A stretch of DNA of 64,000 nt from Patescibacteria group bacterium (GTDB lineage Bacteria; Patescibacteriota; Microgenomatia; UBA1406; GWC2-37-13). This document shows positions 31,249-40,376 of the stretch, piece by piece; the stretch's first letter is position 1; each line of letters opens with the position of its first letter. Both the position numbers and the translations under genes were made by a program. The notes beneath the pieces are model-generated. The model was not told the origin of the DNA. It did not search any database and was given only the letters and a program-made list of their open reading frames with translations. The stretch is taken from contig JAMCTE010000018.1 of NCBI GenBank assembly GCA_023381015.1, positions 1 through 64,000 of the forward strand, given 5' to 3'.

Positions 31249-31699
31249 ATTTAGTTTCACGTTAATAGAACTCTTGGTCGTTATTGCCATTATTGGATCG
31301 CTGTCGGCGTTGTTGCTCCCTAATTTCATGGGTGCCAGAGAGAGAGCCCGCGATGCACAAAGAAAATCCGACCTCAAGGAAATTCAGAAAGCTTTGGAGT
31401 TTTATAGGCAAGATAAAACGCCACCGGTTTTTCCAACATCAATTCCGATTACGCCAAATCTTTGTTGGACATCGTTTGGAGCTGGTTCTCCTTGCCCGAC
31501 CGGGAACGTTTACATGAATAAAGTACCTACCGATCCATCTCCTGGAAAACAGTATTATATCTCTGTGGATAACAACAATTTAAACTACACCCTTTGCGCC
31601 TGTTTGGAAAATAGCGCCGATCCCGACGGAACATCAAGCTGTACCGTTTGCGGCGGGGGTTGTAGCAGCGGAAAATGTTATGTAGTCAACCAACCATAA
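31238..31699 (+). CDS. Type IV pilin-like protein
   Basis: [22 protein letters not shown] prepilin signal. Confidence 0.93.
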   Translation: MKNRFSFTLIELLVVIAIIGSLSALLLPNFMGARERARDAQRKSDLKEIQKALEFYRQDKTPPVFPTSIPITPNLCWTSFGAGSPCPTGNVYMNKVPTDPSPGKQYYISVDNNNLNYTLCACLENSADPDGTSSCTVCGGGCSSGKCYVVNQP

Positions 31700-32109
31700 T
31701 GAAAAAACTTAAAAATAGAATCGGTTTTACGCTTCTCGAACTATTAGTGGTCATCGGCATAATCGGATTATTGGTAAGCGTTGGTATCAGCTCTTTTTCT
31801 ACGGCTCAAAAAAAAGCCCGTGATGCCAAAAGAAAAAGCGATTTAAAAGCTATCCAAAGCGCCCTCGAGCAGTACTATTCTGTTTGCGGATTCACTTATC
31901 CGACGCCGAGCGGAGGAAACGTCCCGTCGTCGATAGCTTGCGTTTCTCCTGCCGTTACTTTGATGAATTCTGTTCCTTTGGATCCGAAAAGCAATGTTTC
32001 CTATACGATGACCCAAACATCATCAAGCGATTACACCATCTGTGCTCCAAACAATCCGCCCCTTGAAGCAGAATCAACTAATCCTTATTGTCTGACTAAT
32101 CAACAATGA
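31699..32109 (+). CDS. Type IV pilin-like protein
   Basis: [25 protein letters not shown] prepilin signal; internal Met chosen as start. Confidence 0.92.
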   Translation: MKKLKNRIGFTLLELLVVIGIIGLLVSVGISSFSTAQKKARDAKRKSDLKAIQSALEQYYSVCGFTYPTPSGGNVPSSIACVSPAVTLMNSVPLDPKSNVSYTMTQTSSSDYTICAPNNPPLEAESTNPYCLTNQQ

Positions 32110-32516
32110 AAAAAAAATCTTTTACGCTGATTGAAATCTTAGTCGTTGCTACGATTATTGGTTTATTGGCGGCGGCAGCCACGGCTTCTTATACTCAGTT
32201 GGGTAAACAATCTCGGGACGCCCGCAGAAAAACCGATCTAGAACAGATCAGGAGCGCTCTAGAAATGTACCGTTCCAATAATGATCAATATTCAGCTTAT
32301 ACCGGCAATTGTTCGAATTATACTGCTTTAACCGGCTCTCCAACTTATATTCAATCTATGCCAACAGATCCTATGAGTAGTTATTTTTATTACTGTAATA
32401 TTTCGACAACCGACTACACGATCTCTGCCTATATGGAAACGGGTGGCACGACCTGTGTCGCCTCCCAATGCGGAAGTAATTGTAACTACTGCCTCGGCCC
32501 GTACGGACAAAAATAA
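32106..32516 (+). CDS. Type IV pilin-like protein
   Basis: MKKKSFTLIEILVVATIIGLLAAAATASY; Cys-rich C-terminus. Confidence 0.93.
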   Translation: MKKKSFTLIEILVVATIIGLLAAAATASYTQLGKQSRDARRKTDLEQIRSALEMYRSNNDQYSAYTGNCSNYTALTGSPTYIQSMPTDPMSSYFYYCNISTTDYTISAYMETGGTTCVASQCGSNCNYCLGPYGQK

Positions 32517-32519
32517 CCT

Positions 32520-33002
32520 ATGAAAAACAGCTTTACCCTGATAGAACTCATTATCGTTATTCTTATAATTATGATTTTTTCAACTCTTAGCTTCGCCTAC
32601 TATAATGACTTTAACCAACAAACAATCTTAAAAAGCGAGGAAAAAAGATTGATCTCGGTTATAGAACTGGCTAGAAAGAAAGCTTATTCTTCAGATTTGT
32701 ACGACCCAAGTTGCAGCAATTTCTTAGGGTATCAGGTCAGCATCGATAGCAGTGGCTCATCTTATTCTTTGCTTTTCAATTGTAACGGTACGTTCCAAAC
32801 ACTGGCGTCTTACAACCCCAGTAAAGTCAACGTTACCATCAGTCCGAACTCCGTTAATTTTATTTTTCCGCCTCTAGGCGTAGGTACCGATATATCAACC
32901 CCAACCATTACCATCAAAAATACCATCATAAACAAATGCATCAATGTTAGCATTAACCAAATCGGCGTCACAGACTCAAACGAAGTTTTGGTAAGCTGTT
33001 AG
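32520..33002 (+). CDS. Minor pseudopilin
   Basis: MKNSFTLIELIIVILIIMIFSTLSFAYY. Confidence 0.88.
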   Translation: MKNSFTLIELIIVILIIMIFSTLSFAYYNDFNQQTILKSEEKRLISVIELARKKAYSSDLYDPSCSNFLGYQVSIDSSGSSYSLLFNCNGTFQTLASYNPSKVNVTISPNSVNFIFPPLGVGTDISTPTITIKNTIINKCINVSINQIGVTDSNEVLVSC

Positions 33003-33004
33003 TA

Positions 33005-33442
33005 ATGAAAAAATCTTTCTCTTTAATCGAGGTTCTGGTTTTTATCACCATTCTGTCTCTTTTTTTTATCGCCGCAATGACGGTTGCCACTTATTCGCTA
33101 AAGAACATGAAATCTGCCGAGTACAAAATATTGGCTTCGCATTTAGCCGAACAAGGGATGGAGTGGATGCGGTCAGAGAAAGAATCTAATTGGAATCAAT
33201 TCACCGCTAGGGATTTAGGCGGAGGAACAACTTATTGCCTGAAAAATCTGAATTGGAATAGTCCTTCTGCTTGCCCTGATTATAGTTTAGGAACACCGGC
33301 GATTTTTCAAAGAGAGGTCACTGTTACCAACCAAGCGGGGACGCCGGTCACTTCAGTCGACGTCGAAGTAGACGTTAGTTGGTATGAACAAAGCAACAAG
33401 ATAACCATTCCTGTTAAAACGGTTTTCAGCATATGGGAATAA
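33005..33442 (+). CDS. Minor pseudopilin (PilV-like)
   Basis: MKKSFSLIEVLVFITILSLFFIAAMTVA. Confidence 0.85.
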   Translation: MKKSFSLIEVLVFITILSLFFIAAMTVATYSLKNMKSAEYKILASHLAEQGMEWMRSEKESNWNQFTARDLGGGTTYCLKNLNWNSPSACPDYSLGTPAIFQREVTVTNQAGTPVTSVDVEVDVSWYEQSNKITIPVKTVFSIWE

Positions 33443-33993
33443 AAAAAAGCTTTACCTTTATAGAAGTAATCGTCGTAATTTCCATCATCGGCTTGATTAT
33501 ACCGGCAATTTTTTCGGTAATTTTTGGCCTGGTGAGGGAACAGTTAAAAGTTTACCGTTTATCTGTTGTTAAAAAACAGGGTGACTTTATTCTTAATAAC
33601 TTCTCAACGCTGATTAAAAACGATGCCAAAACGATCCATTCCGCCAATCCTCCTTCTGACGCCAACGAACAGTGTGCTGCCGCAAATTCAAACTATACTT
33701 CAACCAATGGCCTATATTTCCTTGATCCTGATAACAATTGGTTCGGTTTGACTCTCTCATCCGGACAGATCTCATCGTCGTCAGCCTCCACCAATGTCAA
33801 TTATAATTCTTCACAAACTATTGTTTCCGGAATGACGATGACTTGTCAAAAAAGCGGTCTATATTCGGCCCCTGCGATCACTTTAGATTTCGACATCTGT
33901 TATGAAACTACGACAGGCGTCTGTTCATCAACAAGACCCGAAGATACCGCCACACTTCATTATGAAACGACGATACAATTACAGTCTTTTTAA
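33433..33993 (+). CDS. Minor pseudopilin (PilW-like)
   Basis: MGIKKSFTFIEVIVVISIIGLIIPAIFSVI. Confidence 0.85.
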   Translation: MGIKKSFTFIEVIVVISIIGLIIPAIFSVIFGLVREQLKVYRLSVVKKQGDFILNNFSTLIKNDAKTIHSANPPSDANEQCAAANSNYTSTNGLYFLDPDNNWFGLTLSSGQISSSSASTNVNYNSSQTIVSGMTMTCQKSGLYSAPAITLDFDICYETTTGVCSSTRPEDTATLHYETTIQLQSF

Positions 33994-34035
33994 ACGGCAC
34001 TTGATACTCAACTAGAGATACTTTATATTTTAATT

Positions 34036-35049
34036 ATGGCCGATAATTTCTTTTGTTTGGACATCGCAGAAAGACATATAAAAGTCGCCGATGCCAAAAA
34101 AACAAACAACACCCTTGAGGTCTCAACTTTGGGGAAAATAGACGCCAAAGAAGATTTTTTTTCATCGGAACTAGAAAAAACGGTAAATGACCAAGCTAAT
34201 CTGATTAATCGGCTTGTCGGCAACCTGAAAATATCAAAAAAAAACGTCAGCATAGTCATCCCTGATTCATTGACCTATAACCAAATTCTTATCATGCCGT
34301 ATTTGAACGAAAAAGAGCTAATTTCGGCGATAAAATACCAGGCTGATCAATTCATCCCCATGCCTATCGAGGAAACCAACATCGACCTTGAAATCATCGA
34401 AGAATACAAGGAAGAAAAAAAAATTTTGATTCTGATTGTCGCTGCTCCTAAAAAATTGATCGAAAAAGTGCAGACAACTGTCGAACTTGCCGGTCTAATC
34501 CCAGAATCGATAGAAAACGAGCTTTCCGCAAACTCCAGATTTATCTCTGAGTTTTACTCCAAGATATTCACCCCCGGAAAACAGAATTTCCTGCTTGTAA
34601 ACGTGGGTCCGAACTCCTCAACAATATCTTTTTTCGAACAGGAAAAACCAGTGTTGAAGGAAAGCCACAACTTTTCTTTCGGTTATGAGTTATTTCTGAA
34701 AGAAATCAGCATTAATACAGACTCTGACCGGTTAAAATCTTTTGAAATTCTGAAAAGTTACTCGCCAGGACAACGTTCTAGTTATCCGATCGAAACCATC
34801 GTCGCGCCCCTGATACGGGAATTCATTACTGAAATAAAAAGATTCATTGGCACAAAAAGGGTTTCTAACGTTTATTTCATTAATTATTCCGCATATTTTC
34901 CGGGATTGATTTCACTAATACAAAAAGATCTGTCTTTGCCGGCTTCTTATATAAATCCACTGGCATTGACTAAAAAAACTGCCAATCTTCAAAATTATAG
35001 CCTGGAATTACCCCTTTACATCTCTACGTTTGGGGGCAACTTAAGATGA
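34036..35049 (+). CDS. pilM: Type IV pilus assembly protein PilM
   Basis: Actin-like fold; IIMPYLNEKELISAIKYQADQFIPMPIEETNIDLEII. Confidence 0.9.
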   Translation: MADNFFCLDIAERHIKVADAKKTNNTLEVSTLGKIDAKEDFFSSELEKTVNDQANLINRLVGNLKISKKNVSIVIPDSLTYNQILIMPYLNEKELISAIKYQADQFIPMPIEETNIDLEIIEEYKEEKKILILIVAAPKKLIEKVQTTVELAGLIPESIENELSANSRFISEFYSKIFTPGKQNFLLVNVGPNSSTISFFEQEKPVLKESHNFSFGYELFLKEISINTDSDRLKSFEILKSYSPGQRSSYPIETIVAPLIREFITEIKRFIGTKRVSNVYFINYSAYFPGLISLIQKDLSLPASYINPLALTKKTANLQNYSLELPLYISTFGGNLR

Positions 35050-35627
35050 AAAAAACAAAAATTAACCTTATCATCAGCCGTGAAGATTATCAAAAGTACG
35101 AAAGATATTTTTCTTACTTTAGAATAGGATTGATAGTTCTCGTCGTAATTTTTATTTCCATATCGTTATTTTTACTGGTATCCGTAAAAAACAAGGCCGA
35201 TCAAAGGAATTTACTGATCCTGGAAAAAGATACCCTGTTAAAAAAAATGCAGTCTGAAACTATCGATCAGGCTAAAATAAACTATATCGAAAACAAATAT
35301 CAAGACTTGACGACGTTTCTAAAAGACGACGCCAATTCGTCTCCTTATTATTCCTTATTGAACTCTGCCTTGCAGCAAAACGGTACTCAATCAGCCGCCT
35401 TAAAATCTTTTACCATCGATAAGGATCGCAATGTTACCTTCACAATTGCTTTCTCAGATTTCTCTCAACTGAGAAATTATTTCCAGTATATTGAAACGCC
35501 AAGTTTTTTGGGAAATTTCGAAACGATTTCTCTGAAGAGTTTCTCTGTCATCGGTGCCACCGATATCCAGAAAGAAAACTATCAATTAAGTTTCGTAGGT
35601 AAATTTACAACCCTTAAACACAACTAA
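35046..35627 (+). CDS. pilN: PilN-like pilus assembly protein
   Basis: Single TM, coiled region, follows pilM. Confidence 0.65.
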   Translation: MKKTKINLIISREDYQKYERYFSYFRIGLIVLVVIFISISLFLLVSVKNKADQRNLLILEKDTLLKKMQSETIDQAKINYIENKYQDLTTFLKDDANSSPYYSLLNSALQQNGTQSAALKSFTIDKDRNVTFTIAFSDFSQLRNYFQYIETPSFLGNFETISLKSFSVIGATDIQKENYQLSFVGKFTTLKHN

Positions 35628-35629
35628 AG

Positions 35630-36316
35630 ATGAAACTGAAAATAAAACCATATTTATTGCGATTAATAAAAGAGAACGTCATCTACATACTCTCTTCGAT
35701 CATCTTGTTGATTTTGATCGTAATCGTGGCAAAAATAAGCATCGACAAAATATTCCAAACCGACACGGAAATTTCAACCCTTTCTTCGGATATTAACAAC
35801 TTGCAAAGAAAACTTACCTTATTCCAAACCGTCATCCCTTCTTCGCAAAAACTGGATGAGGACGTTCAGCTTTTAAACGGCTTGATTCCTAATACGGAAG
35901 ATTATTTTTCCGTCATTTACGCGTTGGAAACTTTGTCGCAAAAAACTGGTTTTAACATAATCGGTTACTCAGTAAACATAAACAAATCAACGGCGGAGAA
36001 ACTACAATTAACCGTCACCGGAGTAGGGGACAGCAATTCTTTTTTGAAGTTCCTTGACAATTATAACTATGCCGGGGGCCGACTGATAACATCAAATAAA
36101 ATCGAACTTAACCCGCAGATTTCCGGCTCGATCAAGCTTGATTTAACTTTCTATAATAAGAAAACTGACTCTAGCAATAGTGACCTGACCAATGTTAACA
36201 GCCAGGCTTTCAAAGATTTAGAGGCAATAAAACAAAAGGTTAGTTTTGATTTCAACCAGGCTTCCGAAAGCAGCAGTTTGGATCTAAACTATCCCAAAAA
36301 GAACAACCCCTTCTAA
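35630..36316 (+). CDS. pilO: PilO-like pilus assembly protein
   Basis: Single TM, Lxxxxlxlfqtvip coil, follows pilM-pilN. Confidence 0.65.
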   Translation: MKLKIKPYLLRLIKENVIYILSSIILLILIVIVAKISIDKIFQTDTEISTLSSDINNLQRKLTLFQTVIPSSQKLDEDVQLLNGLIPNTEDYFSVIYALETLSQKTGFNIIGYSVNINKSTAEKLQLTVTGVGDSNSFLKFLDNYNYAGGRLITSNKIELNPQISGSIKLDLTFYNKKTDSSNSDLTNVNSQAFKDLEAIKQKVSFDFNQASESSSLDLNYPKKNNPF

Positions 36317-36325
36317 TTAAAGTAG

Positions 36326-36571
36326 TTATTTGTTAATTTTTTTGTTTTTAAGAAGTTTTGCCATGCCTTCAGAAACAATTACTCCCTTGTCCAGCCAATA
36401 AGCGAATCTTTCTTTGTCTATTTTGAAAACTACCGGTTCGGCTAAAGGATCGTATTGGCCTAGTTCTTCTATATATTTTCCGTTGGATTTATATCGCTTA
36501 TTGACAACGACGATACGATAAGACGGTTTTCCTTTTTTTCCGATTCTATAAAGCTTTAGTGTAGCTGCCAT
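36326..36571 (-). CDS. rpsP: 30S ribosomal protein S16
   Basis: MAATLKLYRIGKKGKPSYRIVVVNKRYKSNGKYIEELGQYDPL. Confidence 0.97.
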   Translation of the reverse strand: MAATLKLYRIGKKGKPSYRIVVVNKRYKSNGKYIEELGQYDPLAEPVVFKIDKERFAYWLDKGVIVSEGMAKLLKNKKINK

Positions 36572-36586
36572 ATGATGTTAAATATA

Positions 36587-37285
36587 TCATAACCTGTCCA
36601 AATTTTCAAAAGCTTTCTTGGCGGCTTCTTCTTCCGCCTCCTTTTTTGAAGAGGCAACGCCGACACCAAGCTTCTTCCCGGCGAAATAGACCCCGATCTT
36701 AAAAACCCTTTTGTGTTCGGGGCCGGATTGTTCGAGCAGTTTATATTGAGGAGTAGTCTTGTATTTGCCTTGGATCATCTCCTGAAGTTGGCTTTTTGAC
36801 GGCAGATATTTTTTGTTTTTAACAATAAAATCCAATTTATTCTTAAAAAGAAAAGAACCGACGAACTGATAAGCTTTTTCAAAGCTGGCGTCCAAAAAAA
36901 TCGCCCCTATCAGAGCTTCGAAGCAGTCGGCAAGGATATTTTTGTTTTTCCGGCCGCCTCCTTTTTCTTCGCCTTTCGACAACAAAAGATAGTCGTTTAA
37001 ACCAAGGCTATCGGCAGCGTCGGCTAGACTATCAGTTTTTACGATGGCTGATTTTATTTCGGTATAGTCACCTTCTGCCAAATAGGGGAACTTCTTAAAA
37101 AGATAAACCGAAGTTATCAAGGATAAAACGCTATCGCCAAGAAACTCTAATCTTTCGTTGGACTGGATAGGAAAATTTTTGTGTTCATTCAAGTACGACC
37201 TATGGATGAAGACGTTAGTCAACAAACTTTTGTTTTTGAAATTGATTGATATTTTTTTCTCCAATACATCAAGTTTTTGCGTCAT
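36587..37285 (-). CDS. rnc: Ribonuclease III
   Basis: NERLEFLGDSVLSL, ADCFEALIGAIFLD, C-terminal dsRBD. Confidence 0.97.
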   Translation of the reverse strand: MTQKLDVLEKKISINFKNKSLLTNVFIHRSYLNEHKNFPIQSNERLEFLGDSVLSLITSVYLFKKFPYLAEGDYTEIKSAIVKTDSLADAADSLGLNDYLLLSKGEEKGGGRKNKNILADCFEALIGAIFLDASFEKAYQFVGSFLFKNKLDFIVKNKKYLPSKSQLQEMIQGKYKTTPQYKLLEQSGPEHKRVFKIGVYFAGKKLGVGVASSKKEAEEEAAKKAFENLDRL

Positions 37286-37664
37286 AGATTTTTCCTAGTA
37301 CGGCATTAATAAATGCATAAGATTTTTCGCTACCCAACTCTTTAGCCAATTCCACCGCCTCATTTATAATAACCTTGTCCGGCTCTTTTTTTTCCACCTT
37401 TAACTCATAGATGGCTAATTTGAGTAGCGAAAAATCTTATGCATTTATTTTTTCGATGGGAAACTTTGGGGCGTATTTTTTTACTAAGGTGTTTAATTCT
37501 TTTTCCGATTTGATAATAGAAATTGTTTTGGAAGACAAATTGGGCTGTTTGGCGAATTCAAGAGCGTACAGTTCTTGAACAATCTTTAGTCTTTTTTTGT
37601 GTCTCGGATCGACTTTATTTTCCACAGTATTTGCAAACCCGATGAGGTAATTTTTTCTTGCCAC
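37269..37664 (-). pseudogene. nusB: NusB-like antitermination factor interrupted by in-frame TAA (37437-37439)
   Basis: N-part ends ...KKYAPKFPIEKINA*, and the same frame continues DFSLLKLAIYELKVEKKEPDKVIINEAVELAKELGSEKSYAFINAVLGKIYDAKT*, the NusB C-terminus. True start may be downstream of 37664, overlapping rpmF. Confidence 0.8.
37308..37449. repeat. 26-bp perfect inverted repeat with 90-bp spacer inside nusB
   Basis: aataaatgcataagatttttcgctac (37308-37333) and gtagcgaaaaatcttatgcatttatt (37424-37449) are exact reverse complements. Confidence 0.97.
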
Positions 37665-37764
37665 AGTTGGCGCACTTGACTAGATTTGATAAGGACTTCA
37701 TTTTTGCGGCTTTCCTCTCGCCGGTCCTTTTGGTAGAAAACTTTCTTTTTGGAAGTGGTGCCAT
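37615..37764 (-). CDS. rpmF: 50S ribosomal protein L32
   Basis: MAPLPKRKFSTKRTGERKAAKMKSLSNLVKCANCGKKKLPHRVCKYCGK; 49 aa, below ORF-track cutoff. Confidence 0.93.
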   Translation of the reverse strand: MAPLPKRKFSTKRTGERKAAKMKSLSNLVKCANCGKKKLPHRVCKYCGK

Positions 37765-37860
37765 ATAAAGAAATGTTAAATTTTAAATATCAAATAACAA
37801 AAAATTATATCACATAAGTATTATTGACACAAATGTAAAAACTCATCAGATATAAACCTC

Positions 37861-37889
37861 TTGACAAAGCCAAAAATATCATTAATAAT
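37861..37889 (+). promoter_or_regulatory. Sigma70-type promoter for pilin gene
   Basis: TTGACA (37861-37866), 17-nt spacer, AATAAT (37884-37889). Confidence 0.55.
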
Positions 37890-37900
37890 GGATATTATAT

Positions 37901-38431
37901 ATGAAAAATAAAAGAGGCTTCACTTTAATTGAGCTGTTGATAGTTATCGCTCTTCTTGGCGCTTTAGCAGTCGGACTACTCGCTGCGCTTGACCCGTTTG
38001 AACAACTAAAAAAAGGTGCCGATACTGGTATACGTAATACCGTTTCCGAGCTGCAAGGCGCGATTGTCAGATACTATTCGATCAAAAACGGCATGCCGTG
38101 GGAACAACTTAGTCCAGCAGTTACGAGCTTTGCGGCAACTAACCTTTCCGCTGCCTATACTGCTATAAATATTCAAGATGTCGTCTCCACAGGTGAACTA
38201 AAATCGGACTTTTCTACCTTGGCTGGAGGACAACTGAGCAATATAACCATCATGGGGTCTTCCCAATCAGTCACGGTCTGTTTCCAACCATCGTCTCGAT
38301 CTTTCAGAAGCGATCCTAATACAAAATATTATATCAGCGCTGGAACAATTACTTCCTACACCGCGAACAATACTGGCACTTGCGGTGATCCTGGATCGGC
38401 AACATTTGGCTGCTTTTGGTGTGTAGAATAA
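37901..38431 (+). CDS. Type IV pilin-like protein
   Basis: MKNKRGFTLIELLIVIALLGALAVGLLAALDPFEQ. Confidence 0.93.
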   Translation: MKNKRGFTLIELLIVIALLGALAVGLLAALDPFEQLKKGADTGIRNTVSELQGAIVRYYSIKNGMPWEQLSPAVTSFAATNLSAAYTAINIQDVVSTGELKSDFSTLAGGQLSNITIMGSSQSVTVCFQPSSRSFRSDPNTKYYISAGTITSYTANNTGTCGDPGSATFGCFWCVE

Positions 38432-38441
38432 GCATTACACG

Positions 38442-40373
38442 ATGGAACTACTGGTTTTAATATTCGAGTTTTGTTTGTTATATTGGCTTCAAATCAGAAA
38501 CCTCTTTGGAGGGGACAGCGCCGAATACAAAATCGTCGGCAATACATGGAGCGTCGCTCACCCGCCAGGTTATCCGCTTTATTCTTTTCTCCTTAATTTA
38601 TTTAGGGTAGCCCATATCCCTTCTTATATGAATATTCTCTCCATTCTGCCAACCGTCGCTACTAGTTATCTCATCTATCGAACTTTTTGCCTTTTTAAAA
38701 AAAATAAACTTTTAGCCTTAATTCCGGCTTTGCTTTATGTTTTTCTTTTTCCGATATGGCTTTACTCGGAAGTGCCAGAAGTTTTTTCCTTGAATAACTT
38801 TTTTATCGCTTTAATAACCTATCTTCTTTTAAAGAGTTACTTAAAAAGAAATTCTCTGCCAAGTTTTTGGGTTTTTTTTATCCTGGGATTGGCTTGTACC
38901 AATCATCAAACGTTTATCCTATTTATTCCCGGCTGGTATTTTTTGATCAAAAACCGCCTCAAGTTATTTTTTAAAGAAAAAAAATACCTGCTAAAATCTT
39001 TTTGCGCTTTTGTTCTGGGATTAAGTTTTTATCTTTATGCACCAATCGCAAGTTCTTTTAATCCACCGCTAGACGTCGAGAACTCAAAAACCTTGTCCGG
39101 TTTATTCCGACTCGTTACCAGATATACTTATGGGACATTTAGGTCCTACATGGGGTCAAAACCAGATCTCCTAAACCAAGTCTTGGGCTTATTTTCATCC
39201 TTCGTATACATATTATTGGATTTTAGATTCATCGGCATCGTCGTTATTGCGCTTGGTTTTATTTTTCTTTTGAAAACTCACCGGGAAATTGCCAAGTTTG
39301 CCTTGACGACAATATTTTTTGAGCTTGTTTTTCTTTTTTACATCAATTTTAGCCTTATTGTTGCCTTTGGGGCAGCCACTTTCGAAAGATTTCTTATTTC
39401 TTATTACTTTGTTTTGGTCCTTCTTTTTGGTTTTGGAATCTTTTTCATCTATGATTCGATTTTTTCAATCAAACTAAAAAACGGTTTTTATGCTTTGGTA
39501 AAAAACGTGCTTATTTATGTATTTGGGGTTATACTGATTTTTATAATCGCCTCGTCAAATTTTTCCACGATCAAATACGTCAAATCAATAAATCAATTTG
39601 ATTTCTTCGCCAAAGATATCCTTGATAATCTACCAAAGAACTCCCTTTTGGCAACGACGTCTGATAATTCGAGCTTTACCGTTGGATACTATTACTTTGT
39701 CAAGGGTTATCGAAACGATATCAAGCTTATAACGACGGGAATTTTCAATCGCCAATATTACCAGCAAGTCATGAAAAAAAGGTACCCTCAACTTGATTAC
39801 TCCGCCTTCAAAAAAAACGACCTAAACCAGTTTATCAAAGACAATTCAAATAAGTATCAAATTTTTTTTGAAACCCCATCGGCTGCAGGTTACTGGGCTC
39901 CTTATGGATTAGTTTGGAAGTACTATTCGACCAAAGAATCGGCTGAAAAGGATAAAAATAATCTAATCGCAGTAAATCAAAATATCTGGGATAGACTACA
40001 TATTCCTCTTCTCAACAATGACCAACTGAATATCTATCATTTGAAAACTGTCAGGGACGATTATCTCGGCAAAGAACTAGCATTCGCCCGCTATCTATTC
40101 GCTTACGGCGATCCTAAACTCGCGGAAAAATATTTAAAACAAATCTTGGCGGTTGACCCGCAGAGACGAGACGCCCAAGGAATACTCATAAACGTCGATG
40201 CAAAAATTGGAGAATGCCAAAAAGCAAAAACTAATTTTTTGAGGTTTAATCAAAATTTAAATATTTCCGACGCCGATGAACTGACCCGAGCCCTCAGCTA
40301 TTACTATTATTGCGACAAAAAGAATCCGGAAATGAATTTTATCTTCAAGGAATATCAAAAAATAACCCGATAA
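38442..40373 (+). CDS. Multi-TM glycosyltransferase-like protein (DUF2723-type)
   Basis: GGDSAEYKIVGNTWSVAHPPGYPLYSFLLNLF and many TM segments; C-terminal TPR-like region. Confidence 0.78.
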   Translation: MELLVLIFEFCLLYWLQIRNLFGGDSAEYKIVGNTWSVAHPPGYPLYSFLLNLFRVAHIPSYMNILSILPTVATSYLIYRTFCLFKKNKLLALIPALLYVFLFPIWLYSEVPEVFSLNNFFIALITYLLLKSYLKRNSLPSFWVFFILGLACTNHQTFILFIPGWYFLIKNRLKLFFKEKKYLLKSFCAFVLGLSFYLYAPIASSFNPPLDVENSKTLSGLFRLVTRYTYGTFRSYMGSKPDLLNQVLGLFSSFVYILLDFRFIGIVVIALGFIFLLKTHREIAKFALTTIFFELVFLFYINFSLIVAFGAATFERFLISYYFVLVLLFGFGIFFIYDSIFSIKLKNGFYALVKNVLIYVFGVILIFIIASSNFSTIKYVKSINQFDFFAKDILDNLPKNSLLATTSDNSSFTVGYYYFVKGYRNDIKLITTGIFNRQYYQQVMKKRYPQLDYSAFKKNDLNQFIKDNSNKYQIFFETPSAAGYWAPYGLVWKYYSTKESAEKDKNNLIAVNQNIWDRLHIPLLNNDQLNIYHLKTVRDDYLGKELAFARYLFAYGDPKLAEKYLKQILAVDPQRRDAQGILINVDAKIGECQKAKTNFLRFNQNLNISDADELTRALSYYYYCDKKNPEMNFIFKEYQKITR

Positions 40374-40376
40374 AAA

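Noticed and set aside
37437-37439. TAA reassigned as a sense codon
   Set aside because: TAA is used as the normal stop at many genes here (e.g. ruvC, holA-like, rplT-adjacent genes); only nusB would need it as sense.
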